From Candidatus Poribacteria bacterium (GTDB taxonomy: Bacteria; Poribacteria; WGA-4E; UBA9662): a DNA stretch of 64,000 bases. The notes below the pieces were generated by a model. The model was given only the letters and a program-made list of their open reading frames with translations. It was not told where the DNA came from and made no database searches. A program made the translations under genes and the position numbers. Position 1 is the first letter of the stretch. Each line of letters opens with the position of its first letter. Shown piece by piece: positions 39,793 through 49,534 of this stretch. The stretch spans positions 1 through 64,000 of the forward strand of contig PAQF01000025.1 in assembly GCA_002709695.1 (NCBI GenBank), read 5' to 3'.

Positions 39793-40321
39793 GATTCTTA
39801 ATGTCCTCCGAGGCTTTAGAAAGGCTGTTGACAGCATTCTTAGCCACTTCAAAATAAACCGGGCCCGCAATCGTTGGATCCTCATCAGTAATCTGCTTAA
39901 AGTTCTTAAGCGTCAAAACGCCATACTGGACAGGTGTTGTTGTCACCGTATGTGCTGTTCTAATAGCCTTATCCAAAACAAGCGAAAACTCTCCAAGACC
40001 AAACGCCGGCGATCGTACCACAGGAACGACAGCCTCAGTCTTCGGACCAGACACAGGCGCAGGATCTGTGGTCTCCAACCGGATGATAGGTTTCTGGGAC
40101 AACTCAAACCCATCTTTCGCCCGGAGGGTGAAGTCTTTCGACACCTCAACCTGCCCACGAAAAACGAGAATCATCTTATCACCAAAATCGCCTTCTGTCA
40201 GTAGCGTTTCATCGGCAGGACATTCGACAACCTCAACCATTTCAGCGATACTAGCACACTGTTGATCAGTTAACGATGAGAAAAAATTTACTTTTTTAAT
40301 TTGCTTGGCTGTAGCTTTCAT
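39755..40321 (-). CDS. cyclic nucleotide-binding (CAP_ED) domain protein
   Basis: VNFFSSLTDQQCASIAEMVEVVECPADETLLTEGDFGDKMILVFRGQVEVSK; ATGA overlap with the upstream channel gene. Confidence 0.82.
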   Translation of the reverse strand: MKATAKQIKKVNFFSSLTDQQCASIAEMVEVVECPADETLLTEGDFGDKMILVFRGQVEVSKDFTLRAKDGFELSQKPIIRLETTDPAPVSGPKTEAVVPVVRSPAFGLGEFSLVLDKAIRTAHTVTTTPVQYGVLTLKNFKQITDEDPTIAGPVYFEVAKNAVNSLSKASEDIKNLTQAFFFALLRG

Positions 40322-41736
40322 GCTTGTTCCACGTTCTGATTATTCATTAGAACCACACAACGATTTTTTGCACTTACCTGATAATCGTCGCTTGGGTTAA
40401 TTTCAAGCTCCATTTTTTCCTCACTAGATAATTTAATTCCGGACTGCTGTAATTGTTCCGTAATCATTTGACGGACTATAGGATCACCAGTTTCTCCCAT
40501 TTCATCCTCGAGGTCAAATCCAGACGCTTGAACTGTATATCCAAGCAGTAATGCACTGAAATTTTCCTTAAAATAACTAAAAACATTGAGATGAGTAGAA
40601 TCTATTAATAGAGGCGGCAAATCAACAATTTCAAGTCTATGCCCATCACCACCTACTGCACCAATTTGCTCAACTAACTGCGGCACCCCTGGATTAAGAA
40701 TGTGATTGGTAATCATGTCGGGCGTATGTTCATCAGTCAAAACAATTTCATCGCAACCAGCCTGAACAAGTTGCTCTTTTAATTCCGAATTGGCTATGTG
40801 AGCAATCAACCGGACATTGTCAGTAAGCGACCTAACAGCAAATACCGTCAGTGGAATGACATTCTCATCCGCCGGATCTTCAGCTGCCAACCCTGATTTA
40901 TCTGGCACGAGAATCATATTTTCAGCTTGATCCACAATCGCTTTTTCCAAAACCGCCTCTTGGGTATACCGACCACTAATATGGGTGATATCGAGACGAT
41001 CAAAGTTTTCTACAGCCCTCTTAATTTCGTCCCGTGGCATCTCATTTATCAGAATGATCAACGGTGCTCCACCAATCACTACAGGTTTCGTACTCTCTTC
41101 AGTTTGCATGACCTTCAGAATATCCTCCACCATCAAACTCCAGCCTGCAATGATAGTATGCCCTTTAAACTTATTCTGATCCAACGTATCATCCTCCCTT
41201 AATGCAACTTCAACCAAAAACGATGCCACTACACCTGAAAGCAAAATTGCCCAGAAGAAGCTGGACAGCATAATTATAGCACCAAAAAACTTACCTAAAT
41301 GCGAGGCGGGGCTTATATCCCCGTAACCGACAGTGGTAAAAGTCACAAGCGACCACCACAAAGTGTGAAGAAAAGTGTCCCAAGCAGTAATTTCACTTTG
41401 ATCTTTTCCTAAGTGACCAGCAACGCTACCAGCATAGTTATCATACTCGAAAAAAAACATAAGCAACGAGGCCACCAAAACAAGCGCGACCGTACCAGCT
41501 GTATATTTAACAAAACCCGTTTTAATAATTTCCCTGAGCCGATGACCAAGCGCATGTCCTTCCCCCATACTTGTAGCCGGTCGAGCTAAAGGCGGAGGTT
41601 CAGCCCGAACCTTAGCAGCACTCGGCGGTACTAAACTCTCAGCACCACACTTTTTGCACTTTGCTTTCCGGCCAGCTTCAAGATATAAGACAGTTATATC
41701 CATCTCACAACTGGGACAACTATACCTTAATGCCAT
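40318..41736 (-). CDS. two-TM potassium channel with N-terminal zinc ribbon and C-terminal RCK/TrkA-N-like domain
   Basis: Zinc ribbon CPSC-x18-CKKC; selectivity filter TFTTVGYGDISP; RCK-like GHTIIAGWSLMVEDIL. Confidence 0.9.
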   Translation of the reverse strand: MALRYSCPSCEMDITVLYLEAGRKAKCKKCGAESLVPPSAAKVRAEPPPLARPATSMGEGHALGHRLREIIKTGFVKYTAGTVALVLVASLLMFFFEYDNYAGSVAGHLGKDQSEITAWDTFLHTLWWSLVTFTTVGYGDISPASHLGKFFGAIIMLSSFFWAILLSGVVASFLVEVALREDDTLDQNKFKGHTIIAGWSLMVEDILKVMQTEESTKPVVIGGAPLIILINEMPRDEIKRAVENFDRLDITHISGRYTQEAVLEKAIVDQAENMILVPDKSGLAAEDPADENVIPLTVFAVRSLTDNVRLIAHIANSELKEQLVQAGCDEIVLTDEHTPDMITNHILNPGVPQLVEQIGAVGGDGHRLEIVDLPPLLIDSTHLNVFSYFKENFSALLLGYTVQASGFDLEDEMGETGDPIVRQMITEQLQQSGIKLSSEEKMELEINPSDDYQVSAKNRCVVLMNNQNVEQA

Positions 41737-42087
41737 GAAACTTTCCTATCTCCAAGCCCTACAATTACACCTTTGACACTTGTAACGTCATGTGCTTCGA
41801 CTTTAGCATAGCCCACTAACTTTTGTCAATAATTTTCTCACGGTAAACAGTAGAAACCAAGAGGATACGTTGGTTGCATAATCAGCACAATTTGGATCCT
41901 ACCGGATCACATATGATAAGATACTATAATCCTAGTATTACCATGCTAGTTAAGATTTTCAAAGTTGATAAAATTTATTAGGACCCCCTAAGGTTAAAAT
42001 CCGTCAAAAGCCTTAGACTCTAAGCAGAAAATCACCATCAAACCCAACGTTTAAAATCATAGTAAATATTACTTCCAATAACAACAG

Positions 42088-45000
42088 ATGCGAAATCAGA
42101 TCTTTTTACTGATTATTTTTTTATATCTTGGTGAGGTAAAAGTACATTCTTATTTTTCTACACCAGGCCGTGGCGATTTATACACAATTGAGTCTTTAAT
42201 CCAATTATCTGATGCTATCTCTCAAGATGTTGATGGCAACTATGAAATCCATACCGATATCCAGATCTCAAACAACACCCAACCCGATATCCTTAAGCTT
42301 GAACCAGGCACTTCCTTAAAATTTGTTCAGAACACCACACTGAAAATAGATGGAGTACTAATCGCTATTGGGACAAAAACAGCACCAATCACCTTTAAAG
42401 CTGTTTCAGAAAAATGGACAGGTATCACATTCAGCAGGAAGGCAGATAGTAATGCCTGTATTCTGCAACATGTGAGCATTGAGAATGCCCAAATCGGAAT
42501 CTCCTGCCAACTAGCTTCACCCCAGATTACCAGCAGCCAAATCAATAACTGTCACCAACATGCTATTTCGATGCTATCATCAACTCCAACAATATCAGGA
42601 AACAGCTTTTCCACTCACAAAGGAGGCACAATCATTCATATCGATTCTAGCAAAGCTGACATTAGCCAAAACAGATTTGAGATGCAGAGCTGGCAGACAG
42701 CAATTAGACTAATTAAATCTGATTCACGCATTAGCTCTAACCATTTCAATGGAGGAAAAACAGCCATCAGTTTTCGGCAAGCTATGCCTCAAATAGAACG
42801 CAATCATATTTCACATTGTACAATCGGTATTTATGCAGATCAAAGTACCCCAATAATCAGAAGAAACCAATTTTTTTCCACGCAGACAGCTATTAGCATC
42901 TGGAACTGTGACGAAGTTGCAATTGATAAAAATATCATAGAACAAAGCAAACACGGAATTTATCATAAAAATTCAAATCTAATTGTGGATGCAGAATTAA
43001 TCTCAATTGAGGAAAAACGACAGATAAAACGTCCAAAACCCATACCAAAAACTGATATTAAACCCAACACCAGACAAAACCCAAATCATCTTCCACTCAC
43101 AACCGAAAAGCAATCTACCCCCAAACGACCATACCCAAAACAAAAAAATCCAGAAGAATCAGCCAAGATGAACCAGATTATGGATCATCTCTTCTCTATA
43201 GGCAGGTCCCATTTCAAAAAAGAACAATACAGTCAAGCATTAACAAACTACAATCGCTTACTTGATCTTGTCACCGGTAAAGAAGACGAACTGGCTAACG
43301 TTTATTATCACCGTGCTTTAACCCACTACAAACTGGAAAATTACAATCAAGCAATCAAAGACGTACAGACACTATTAGGTGTAGATCCGGCTCCGAAAAT
43401 TGAGTCAGCAGCCAAGTTTATTCTAGCAAAAAGCGCTATTCATAATAATATGGCTAAGTTGGCAGAAAAAACACTTCAGGAACTTAAAACCGAAAGCCAG
43501 TATCACCAATTAAGTCTAATCGAATTGGCCAACCTTTATGAAAAAAACGAACACTATCAAAAAGCAATTCGAACCCTTGAAGAATTGTCTCTTTCACTTA
43601 AAGATCGCCAAACTCTGATTACCACACTCATTCGTATGGCTAACATTTGTTATCAACAACAGAATTTTCCCAAAGCAATTGGATACTATCAGGAAATGAT
43701 CGAAAATTTCCCGGGAGCTAAAGATCTAGATACAATCCAGTACGCCATCGGGGAATGCTGGGATGCAGAGAGAGAAAAAGAAAACGCTATTTCAGCCTAT
43801 AAGAAACTCATCAATAATTATCCAGATTCCAAGCTAATAATCTCAGCCAAATGGAACTTGGCAACCTTGAGCCACCAAATAGATCAAAACACCAATGCCT
43901 TTTACTATGCGAAAAAAATTATCAACCAACATTCACAATCTTCCATTCCAAGTGATCAACAGATTGTGTATGCCGCTCGAAACTTGGCAACTAAGTTAAT
44001 CCGAGAAGACACAACACTTACAAAACACCCTACGCTTTTTTCGATTAAAAACTTGGTAGCAATTAGTCACTTCCCATTAGCAACGGCGAAAGCTAAGTCC
44101 GAAGCCCTTTTTGAACTCGGGAATTTATACACAACGACAAAAAAACTTGGCGAAGCTATTTCAAGCTACAAACAAGCACACGATGAAACGCAATCGGACG
44201 AAATGAGAAAAAATATTCTGTTTCGTTTAGCCATAATCTATTTCGACCTCAAAGATTACAAAAAATTTATCCCTACAGCATCGCAACTGCTTGAATCTAG
44301 CACTGTCCTTGGTAATGAGATGACATCGCAATTGCAGATCAAGCTAGGGCTAAGTAACTTAAAATTACAGAAAACAGATCAAGCTAAATCGGCATTCGAG
44401 CAAGTATTACTGATACCAAATGTTTCTGCAGAAATAGAGACCCGTACACATTTCCACCTAGCAGAAATCTACCAAGCCAATCAACAACTTAACCAAGCAA
44501 AGACAAAATATCAGCTAATCCTATCAACTATTAATGCAAACACAACTAATTTAGTCTTTAGAACAATCCGAACAAAATCAGCATTTCAGTTAGCGTATCT
44601 AACCGAGGACATAAATTTATATGACCAGGTTATATTAGCTAACTTGACCTCCAAAATGACAGCCATATCCCTGTATCGTCAAGCACTTTTACTTGATAAG
44701 AATAATCAAAATACCAAATCAAAAGCGAATCTTGAACTCCTGGTTGACCGTTTCTCTGGCACAACTGATTCTGAAATTCGCTCGTTGGTCGATAACGCTA
44801 CCCTGCGGCTAATGGATGATACCGAAGATGTCAACCATGCGATTCCACACACTTTAGCTTCATTAGAAATAGCCGAGAAAAAAGGAGACCCTCAGCTACT
44901 CGCACAAATCCAATTCCGATTAGCAACATTGTATAACCAAAACGAAGACACATTTTCCAAATCATTATCACTGTTCCAATCCGCATACCAAAATGCGGTG

Positions 45001-46125
45001 AAATCTGGAAACAAAAATTTGATTAATACAACCGTATTCCAAGCAGGGCAGTCTGCTTATCAAAGCAATGATTTCCAAACAACTATCAGTCGGCTTGAAT
45101 TTTTTGTCAATCAGTTCCCGAAAGATTCCAAACTAATGACAGCTATTCATTATCTAGCTTGGTCCTACTTCTCAGTAGCAGAAAACACCAAATCTCAACC
45201 GAAACGCAAAAAACTCTTGCGACAAGCTTCAAAACAGTTTGATCATCTAATCACACAACAAGCTACCCCAGAAAGATTAGCAGACTGGATATTCCAATCC
45301 GCCCAAGCACTGAACATGGCCGGTGAGACAATTTCAGCGATCACCAAATATCAACAAATATTAACTCAGTTTCCAAATCACAATCTAGCTGAAACCTCAG
45401 CATACACTATTGCAAATTTACAATATTCAATGGAGCAATTCGATATCGCCTTAAAAAGTTACCAGAAATTCTGTTCACAGTTTCCCAATAGTGAATGGTT
45501 TGACGAAGCTTTTTATTCAACAGCAACATGTCAAGAAAAACTAGGACAAACTGAAAAAGCGATAAAAATTTATAACCAAACTACCCGGCGATTTCCCCAC
45601 CTAATGGTAGCAGTAAACGCCCAAGTCAATATTGCACACCACTATTTTAACCAGAAAGCTTACAATCAAGCACACAGTGCATACCAAAAACTGACAAAAC
45701 AGAATTTCCCAGCCATTACCCCCAGTTTCCAAAGAAAGGTTCACCACTGGATCAGTGACACAGAAAACCTACTGGCCGAAGCACCATACCAAAAAGCAAT
45801 TACGATGCTCTCCAAAGCAGATACCGGCTCAAAGAATCCAGATGAACAGGAAACACTATTCGCGCGGAAAGCAATTAAAGAATTCAACCAACTCATCTCG
45901 AATTATCCAAATTGCATTTACGTAGATCATGGGCTAGCTTCAATTGGAACAGCTCATGAGATACTCAACGAATGGAAAGGAGCCATTTTTGCATATAACC
46001 AATTAATAAAACGTTATGAAAATAATGTGCCAACGGATCCAAATACAAAGAAGTTTCTGAACCATGCCCAAACACGTTTAGACGCCATTGAAACGTTTCT
46101 CTTCCAACAAAAGAAATTCGAATGA
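42088..46125 (+). CDS. large secreted protein: N-terminal right-handed beta-helix, Pro/Lys-rich linker, many TPRs
   Basis: Beta-helix turns (ITSSQINNCHQHAISMLSSTPTISGNSFS, IIRRNQFFSTQTAISIWNCDEVAIDKNII); TPRs such as AIGYYQEMIENFPGAKD and AISAYKKLINNYPDSKLI. Confidence 0.82.
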   Translation: MRNQIFLLIIFLYLGEVKVHSYFSTPGRGDLYTIESLIQLSDAISQDVDGNYEIHTDIQISNNTQPDILKLEPGTSLKFVQNTTLKIDGVLIAIGTKTAPITFKAVSEKWTGITFSRKADSNACILQHVSIENAQIGISCQLASPQITSSQINNCHQHAISMLSSTPTISGNSFSTHKGGTIIHIDSSKADISQNRFEMQSWQTAIRLIKSDSRISSNHFNGGKTAISFRQAMPQIERNHISHCTIGIYADQSTPIIRRNQFFSTQTAISIWNCDEVAIDKNIIEQSKHGIYHKNSNLIVDAELISIEEKRQIKRPKPIPKTDIKPNTRQNPNHLPLTTEKQSTPKRPYPKQKNPEESAKMNQIMDHLFSIGRSHFKKEQYSQALTNYNRLLDLVTGKEDELANVYYHRALTHYKLENYNQAIKDVQTLLGVDPAPKIESAAKFILAKSAIHNNMAKLAEKTLQELKTESQYHQLSLIELANLYEKNEHYQKAIRTLEELSLSLKDRQTLITTLIRMANICYQQQNFPKAIGYYQEMIENFPGAKDLDTIQYAIGECWDAEREKENAISAYKKLINNYPDSKLIISAKWNLATLSHQIDQNTNAFYYAKKIINQHSQSSIPSDQQIVYAARNLATKLIREDTTLTKHPTLFSIKNLVAISHFPLATAKAKSEALFELGNLYTTTKKLGEAISSYKQAHDETQSDEMRKNILFRLAIIYFDLKDYKKFIPTASQLLESSTVLGNEMTSQLQIKLGLSNLKLQKTDQAKSAFEQVLLIPNVSAEIETRTHFHLAEIYQANQQLNQAKTKYQLILSTINANTTNLVFRTIRTKSAFQLAYLTEDINLYDQVILANLTSKMTAISLYRQALLLDKNNQNTKSKANLELLVDRFSGTTDSEIRSLVDNATLRLMDDTEDVNHAIPHTLASLEIAEKKGDPQLLAQIQFRLATLYNQNEDTFSKSLSLFQSAYQNAVKSGNKNLINTTVFQAGQSAYQSNDFQTTISRLEFFVNQFPKDSKLMTAIHYLAWSYFSVAENTKSQPKRKKLLRQASKQFDHLITQQATPERLADWIFQSAQALNMAGETISAITKYQQILTQFPNHNLAETSAYTIANLQYSMEQFDIALKSYQKFCSQFPNSEWFDEAFYSTATCQEKLGQTEKAIKIYNQTTRRFPHLMVAVNAQVNIAHHYFNQKAYNQAHSAYQKLTKQNFPAITPSFQRKVHHWISDTENLLAEAPYQKAITMLSKADTGSKNPDEQETLFARKAIKEFNQLISNYPNCIYVDHGLASIGTAHEILNEWKGAIFAYNQLIKRYENNVPTDPNTKKFLNHAQTRLDAIETFLFQQKKFE

Positions 46126-46135
46126 AGAAACCAAC

Positions 46136-47260
46136 ATGACCGCCAAAAAGAAACCCAAAAGATCTGGCCAAGCACTAACAATATCGATCATCCTACATTT
46201 GGTTTTAGGACTTTATATTTACTATAAGGAACAAAACAAACAAGTTTTTAAAGCAGAAGACTCAATAAGTATCTCATTTGTAGTGCCACCCAAAATCGAA
46301 ATTAAAAAGCGGATCCGCGAAATCCCAAAAATTATCATCCCAACTATGTCAAAAACCAGACATCAGATGTCTGACACAGTTGCAATACAGCTCACACGAA
46401 GCTCATCCGATCAAATTGCCGAAGTGAAGACCGAAACCCCAGAAATCACACATGAAAGTATGGAAATCACGACAACGCCCCATCTAAGCAAATCTCTACC
46501 TCAAATGATAACAGCAATCAAGTTGAAACCTAATGAGCGAGCACCAATTGATCTACCAGTTACCACACCAACAGCTATTGCCTCTGGTACAGGTATCCTA
46601 TCAACACGAATTCGGACAGAAAGTGAAGGCAACAGTGGACTAACAGACAGATTGGCTGATGTAGGAACAACCGCACCAAGACAGTTAATAATAAACTCCA
46701 CAGAAGATAACATCGGGCAGGATGCCTTCGGTATCGGTAATTATGTTGAAGGAAAACGGGATGGTAATCCTCAAGAAGTAACATATCTGCTTGACATCTC
46801 ATCTAGTATGAACAAACAGAACAAGCTGAAGCTTGCTTCTTCCGCTTTAAAAGACGCAGTCAAAATGCTGAAAGCTAACGACCTATTCAACTTGATTACC
46901 TTCGATGCCAACATCCACCTTTACTCAAAAAAATTGTTAAACGCAACTCCAGAGAGAATTAGCAAGGCCTGCCAATTCTTGAATCAACTTAAACACGGTT
47001 CTGGCACAAATCTATCCAAAGCCATTGAAGAGGGACTAAAGTTAGCACCTACAACCCTGGTAGTTGTGTCTGATGGTGACCCAAGCCGAGGAATACAGGA
47101 TCCACAACAAATTCGCCGAATGGTTCGGCAATGGAACAAATCTCAAACAAGAATTATGACCATTGCGCTTGGTAACGATCACTCTGATGATGGCGTCGAA
47201 TTACTACAAAAATTAGCCAATGATCATAATGGCCAAATGTTTTTGATTAGCCTCAGATAA
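46136..47260 (+). CDS. von Willebrand factor A domain protein with TonB-like N-terminus
   Basis: MIDAS motif YLLDISSSMNKQ, SGTNLSKAIEEGL, VVVSDGDPSRG; N-terminal KKKPKRSGQALTISIILHLVLGLYIYY. Confidence 0.82.
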   Translation: MTAKKKPKRSGQALTISIILHLVLGLYIYYKEQNKQVFKAEDSISISFVVPPKIEIKKRIREIPKIIIPTMSKTRHQMSDTVAIQLTRSSSDQIAEVKTETPEITHESMEITTTPHLSKSLPQMITAIKLKPNERAPIDLPVTTPTAIASGTGILSTRIRTESEGNSGLTDRLADVGTTAPRQLIINSTEDNIGQDAFGIGNYVEGKRDGNPQEVTYLLDISSSMNKQNKLKLASSALKDAVKMLKANDLFNLITFDANIHLYSKKLLNATPERISKACQFLNQLKHGSGTNLSKAIEEGLKLAPTTLVVVSDGDPSRGIQDPQQIRRMVRQWNKSQTRIMTIALGNDHSDDGVELLQKLANDHNGQMFLISLR

Positions 47261-47273
47261 ACAAAGCAATCCA

Positions 47274-47975
47274 TTAGTAAAAATTAGCTTTGATCCCACT
47301 CGGCTGAACAGGAAGTCCCGCCTCGTAAAGATGAGAAATATCTGCTACCCCTAAGCACCGCGGAACAGCCCATTGATCGGAGCGCTCATCAAACAAAATA
47401 GTGGTAACGGAGCTTGGTGCCAGAAAAAAGCCTGACCACATAATCGGAATCGGGATTTCTAGCAGATGTGCAATCCAAGTTAACCCAAAACCGCCATGAC
47501 AGAAAATAGCAATCTGTTCACGGTTCGATTCTACAATTCGGTACCGTCGTTGATCACGAACATAACCATGGCGGGAAAGAAACTCATCAGATTTCTGCTC
47601 GAGTGCCTCAAAATACGCTCGAAAGACAGCAGAGTTAAACGGCTTTTCATGATACCAATTATGGTAAGTTGTAGGTGATATGTCACCACGAATAATTTCG
47701 CCATCAAGATCCCATGCACAGACCTCTCCTATAGATTCATCCTGCAATAACAAACCAGTTTCTTGCGTCCAATCCTCTATCTGATAATCCATGTTGAGTG
47801 TATCAGCTGTGTATTGTGCCGTATGAATTGCACGACCTAGCGGAGACGAATATATCCGGTCCAACCCTTGGGAAGCTAAACGTTTAGCCAACGCCTGAGC
47901 CTCAAGATGTCCTTTGTCAGTAATTGTTCGATTGGGATAGTCAGGATCCGCATGACGAATAATATAAAGTCGCAT
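47274..47975 (-). CDS. histidine phosphatase family protein
   Basis: MRLYIIRHADPDYPNRTITDKGHLEAQALAKRL, IYSSPLGRAIHTAQ, IAIFCHGGFG. Confidence 0.9.
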   Translation of the reverse strand: MRLYIIRHADPDYPNRTITDKGHLEAQALAKRLASQGLDRIYSSPLGRAIHTAQYTADTLNMDYQIEDWTQETGLLLQDESIGEVCAWDLDGEIIRGDISPTTYHNWYHEKPFNSAVFRAYFEALEQKSDEFLSRHGYVRDQRRYRIVESNREQIAIFCHGGFGLTWIAHLLEIPIPIMWSGFFLAPSSVTTILFDERSDQWAVPRCLGVADISHLYEAGLPVQPSGIKANFY

Positions 47976-47987
47976 TCATACTCCTTA

Positions 47988-49520
47988 TTATTTTGACCAA
48001 AAATCGCGATCCAGACCTCGATATTGAATCGCTTCCGAGACATGACTTGGATGAATCCGAGCGTTTCCATCCAAATCAGCAATTGTACGAGACACCTTTA
48101 GTATACGATCGTAGGCACGAGCACTCATTCCCAGTTGCTTGATAGCAACTTCTAACAGTTTCTGAGAATCATCTTCCACTTGACAATAGTCGCGAATTTG
48201 CTGAGGCTGCATGTTAGCATTAGAATGAATCTGTACATTTTCAAATCGATTTTGCTGTAATTTTCGTGCTGTTTGTACACGCTGACAAATTTCGCGTGAG
48301 GATTCTCCCTGCATGTCGCTTGATAGATCCTCATACTTAACAGCTGGAACCTCGACTTGAATATCAATACGATCTAACAAAGGGCCAGAGATTTTTGAAA
48401 TATAACGCTGAATCTCCTCTGGTCGACACCTACACTCACGTGCCAAATCGCCAAAAAAACCGCAAGGGCAAGGATTCATAGCTGCAACAAGCATAAAATT
48501 AGATGGGTAAGTAATACTGGCTGCAGAGCGAGAGATTGTCACCTGCAAATCTTCCAGAGGTTGCCGCATAACTTCTAGTACATCCTTGCGAAATTCAGGA
48601 AGTTCATCCAAAAACAGGACACCATTGTGGGCCAAGCTGACCTCACCCGGTTTCGGGATTTGCCCACCACCAATCAAGCCCGCATCAGAAATAGTATGAT
48701 GTGGGGATCGGTACGGACGTTGAACAATAACCGATATGTTCTCACCCATAAATCCCATAATGCTATGAATTTTTGTAGTCTCCAATGCTTCATCAAGAGT
48801 CATATCCGGCAAAATTGTTGGGATCCGTTGAGCTAACATAGTTTTCCCCGATCCCGGTGGTCCGATCATAAGCAGATTATGCCCCCCAGCCGCAGCTACC
48901 TCAATGGCACGTTTAGCATATTCCTGCCCCTTAACATCTTCAAAACCAATCAGATGTTCAGGTTGGCGACTAAAAACTTCCTGCAGATCATGTCGAAAAG
49001 GTGCGATGAACAAATCACCGTTCAAGAAATCAACAGCCTCCTGTAAGGAAGACACCGGATAAATATCCAGATTATCCACCACCGCAGCTTCTTTAACATT
49101 GTCCATTGGTAAAATAACACCTTCAAAACCATTTTGTTTCGCCCCGATAGCCATTGGTAAACACCCATGAACTCCACGAACATCACCATCAAGTGCCAGT
49201 TCACCGACAACCAAATATTTACCGACATTCTGGCGAATTTGGCCTGCAGCTGTTAACAATCCAAGCGCGATTGGAAGATCAAAAGCGGAACCTTCTTTTC
49301 GAACATAAGCCGGCGCAAGGTTAACTGTAATTCGGTTGGCAGGAAAATTATAGCTTGAATTCTTGATGGCCGCCGTCACTCGGTCCTTGCTCTCTTTTAC
49401 GGCACTATCTGGCAAACCAACTGTACTAAAAGCCGATGGGCCATCAGAAATATCAACTTCCACTTTTACAATATAGGCATCAACTCCGACAAAAGCACCA
49501 CTCAAGATAGTAGCGAGCAC
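47988..49520 (-). CDS. YifB/ComM family Mg-chelatase-like AAA+ ATPase
   Basis: VEVDISDGPSAFSTVGLPDSAVKESKDRV, HNLLMIGPPGSGKTMLAQRIPTILP, RSPHHTISDAGLIGGG. Confidence 0.95.
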   Translation of the reverse strand: MLATILSGAFVGVDAYIVKVEVDISDGPSAFSTVGLPDSAVKESKDRVTAAIKNSSYNFPANRITVNLAPAYVRKEGSAFDLPIALGLLTAAGQIRQNVGKYLVVGELALDGDVRGVHGCLPMAIGAKQNGFEGVILPMDNVKEAAVVDNLDIYPVSSLQEAVDFLNGDLFIAPFRHDLQEVFSRQPEHLIGFEDVKGQEYAKRAIEVAAAGGHNLLMIGPPGSGKTMLAQRIPTILPDMTLDEALETTKIHSIMGFMGENISVIVQRPYRSPHHTISDAGLIGGGQIPKPGEVSLAHNGVLFLDELPEFRKDVLEVMRQPLEDLQVTISRSAASITYPSNFMLVAAMNPCPCGFFGDLARECRCRPEEIQRYISKISGPLLDRIDIQVEVPAVKYEDLSSDMQGESSREICQRVQTARKLQQNRFENVQIHSNANMQPQQIRDYCQVEDDSQKLLEVAIKQLGMSARAYDRILKVSRTIADLDGNARIHPSHVSEAIQYRGLDRDFWSK

Positions 49521-49534
49521 AATATTCTTCCAGT

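Noticed and set aside
39716-40204. 162-aa plus-strand ORF opposite the CNBD gene
   Set aside because: Arg/Cys-rich antisense shadow of a well-supported CNBD protein.
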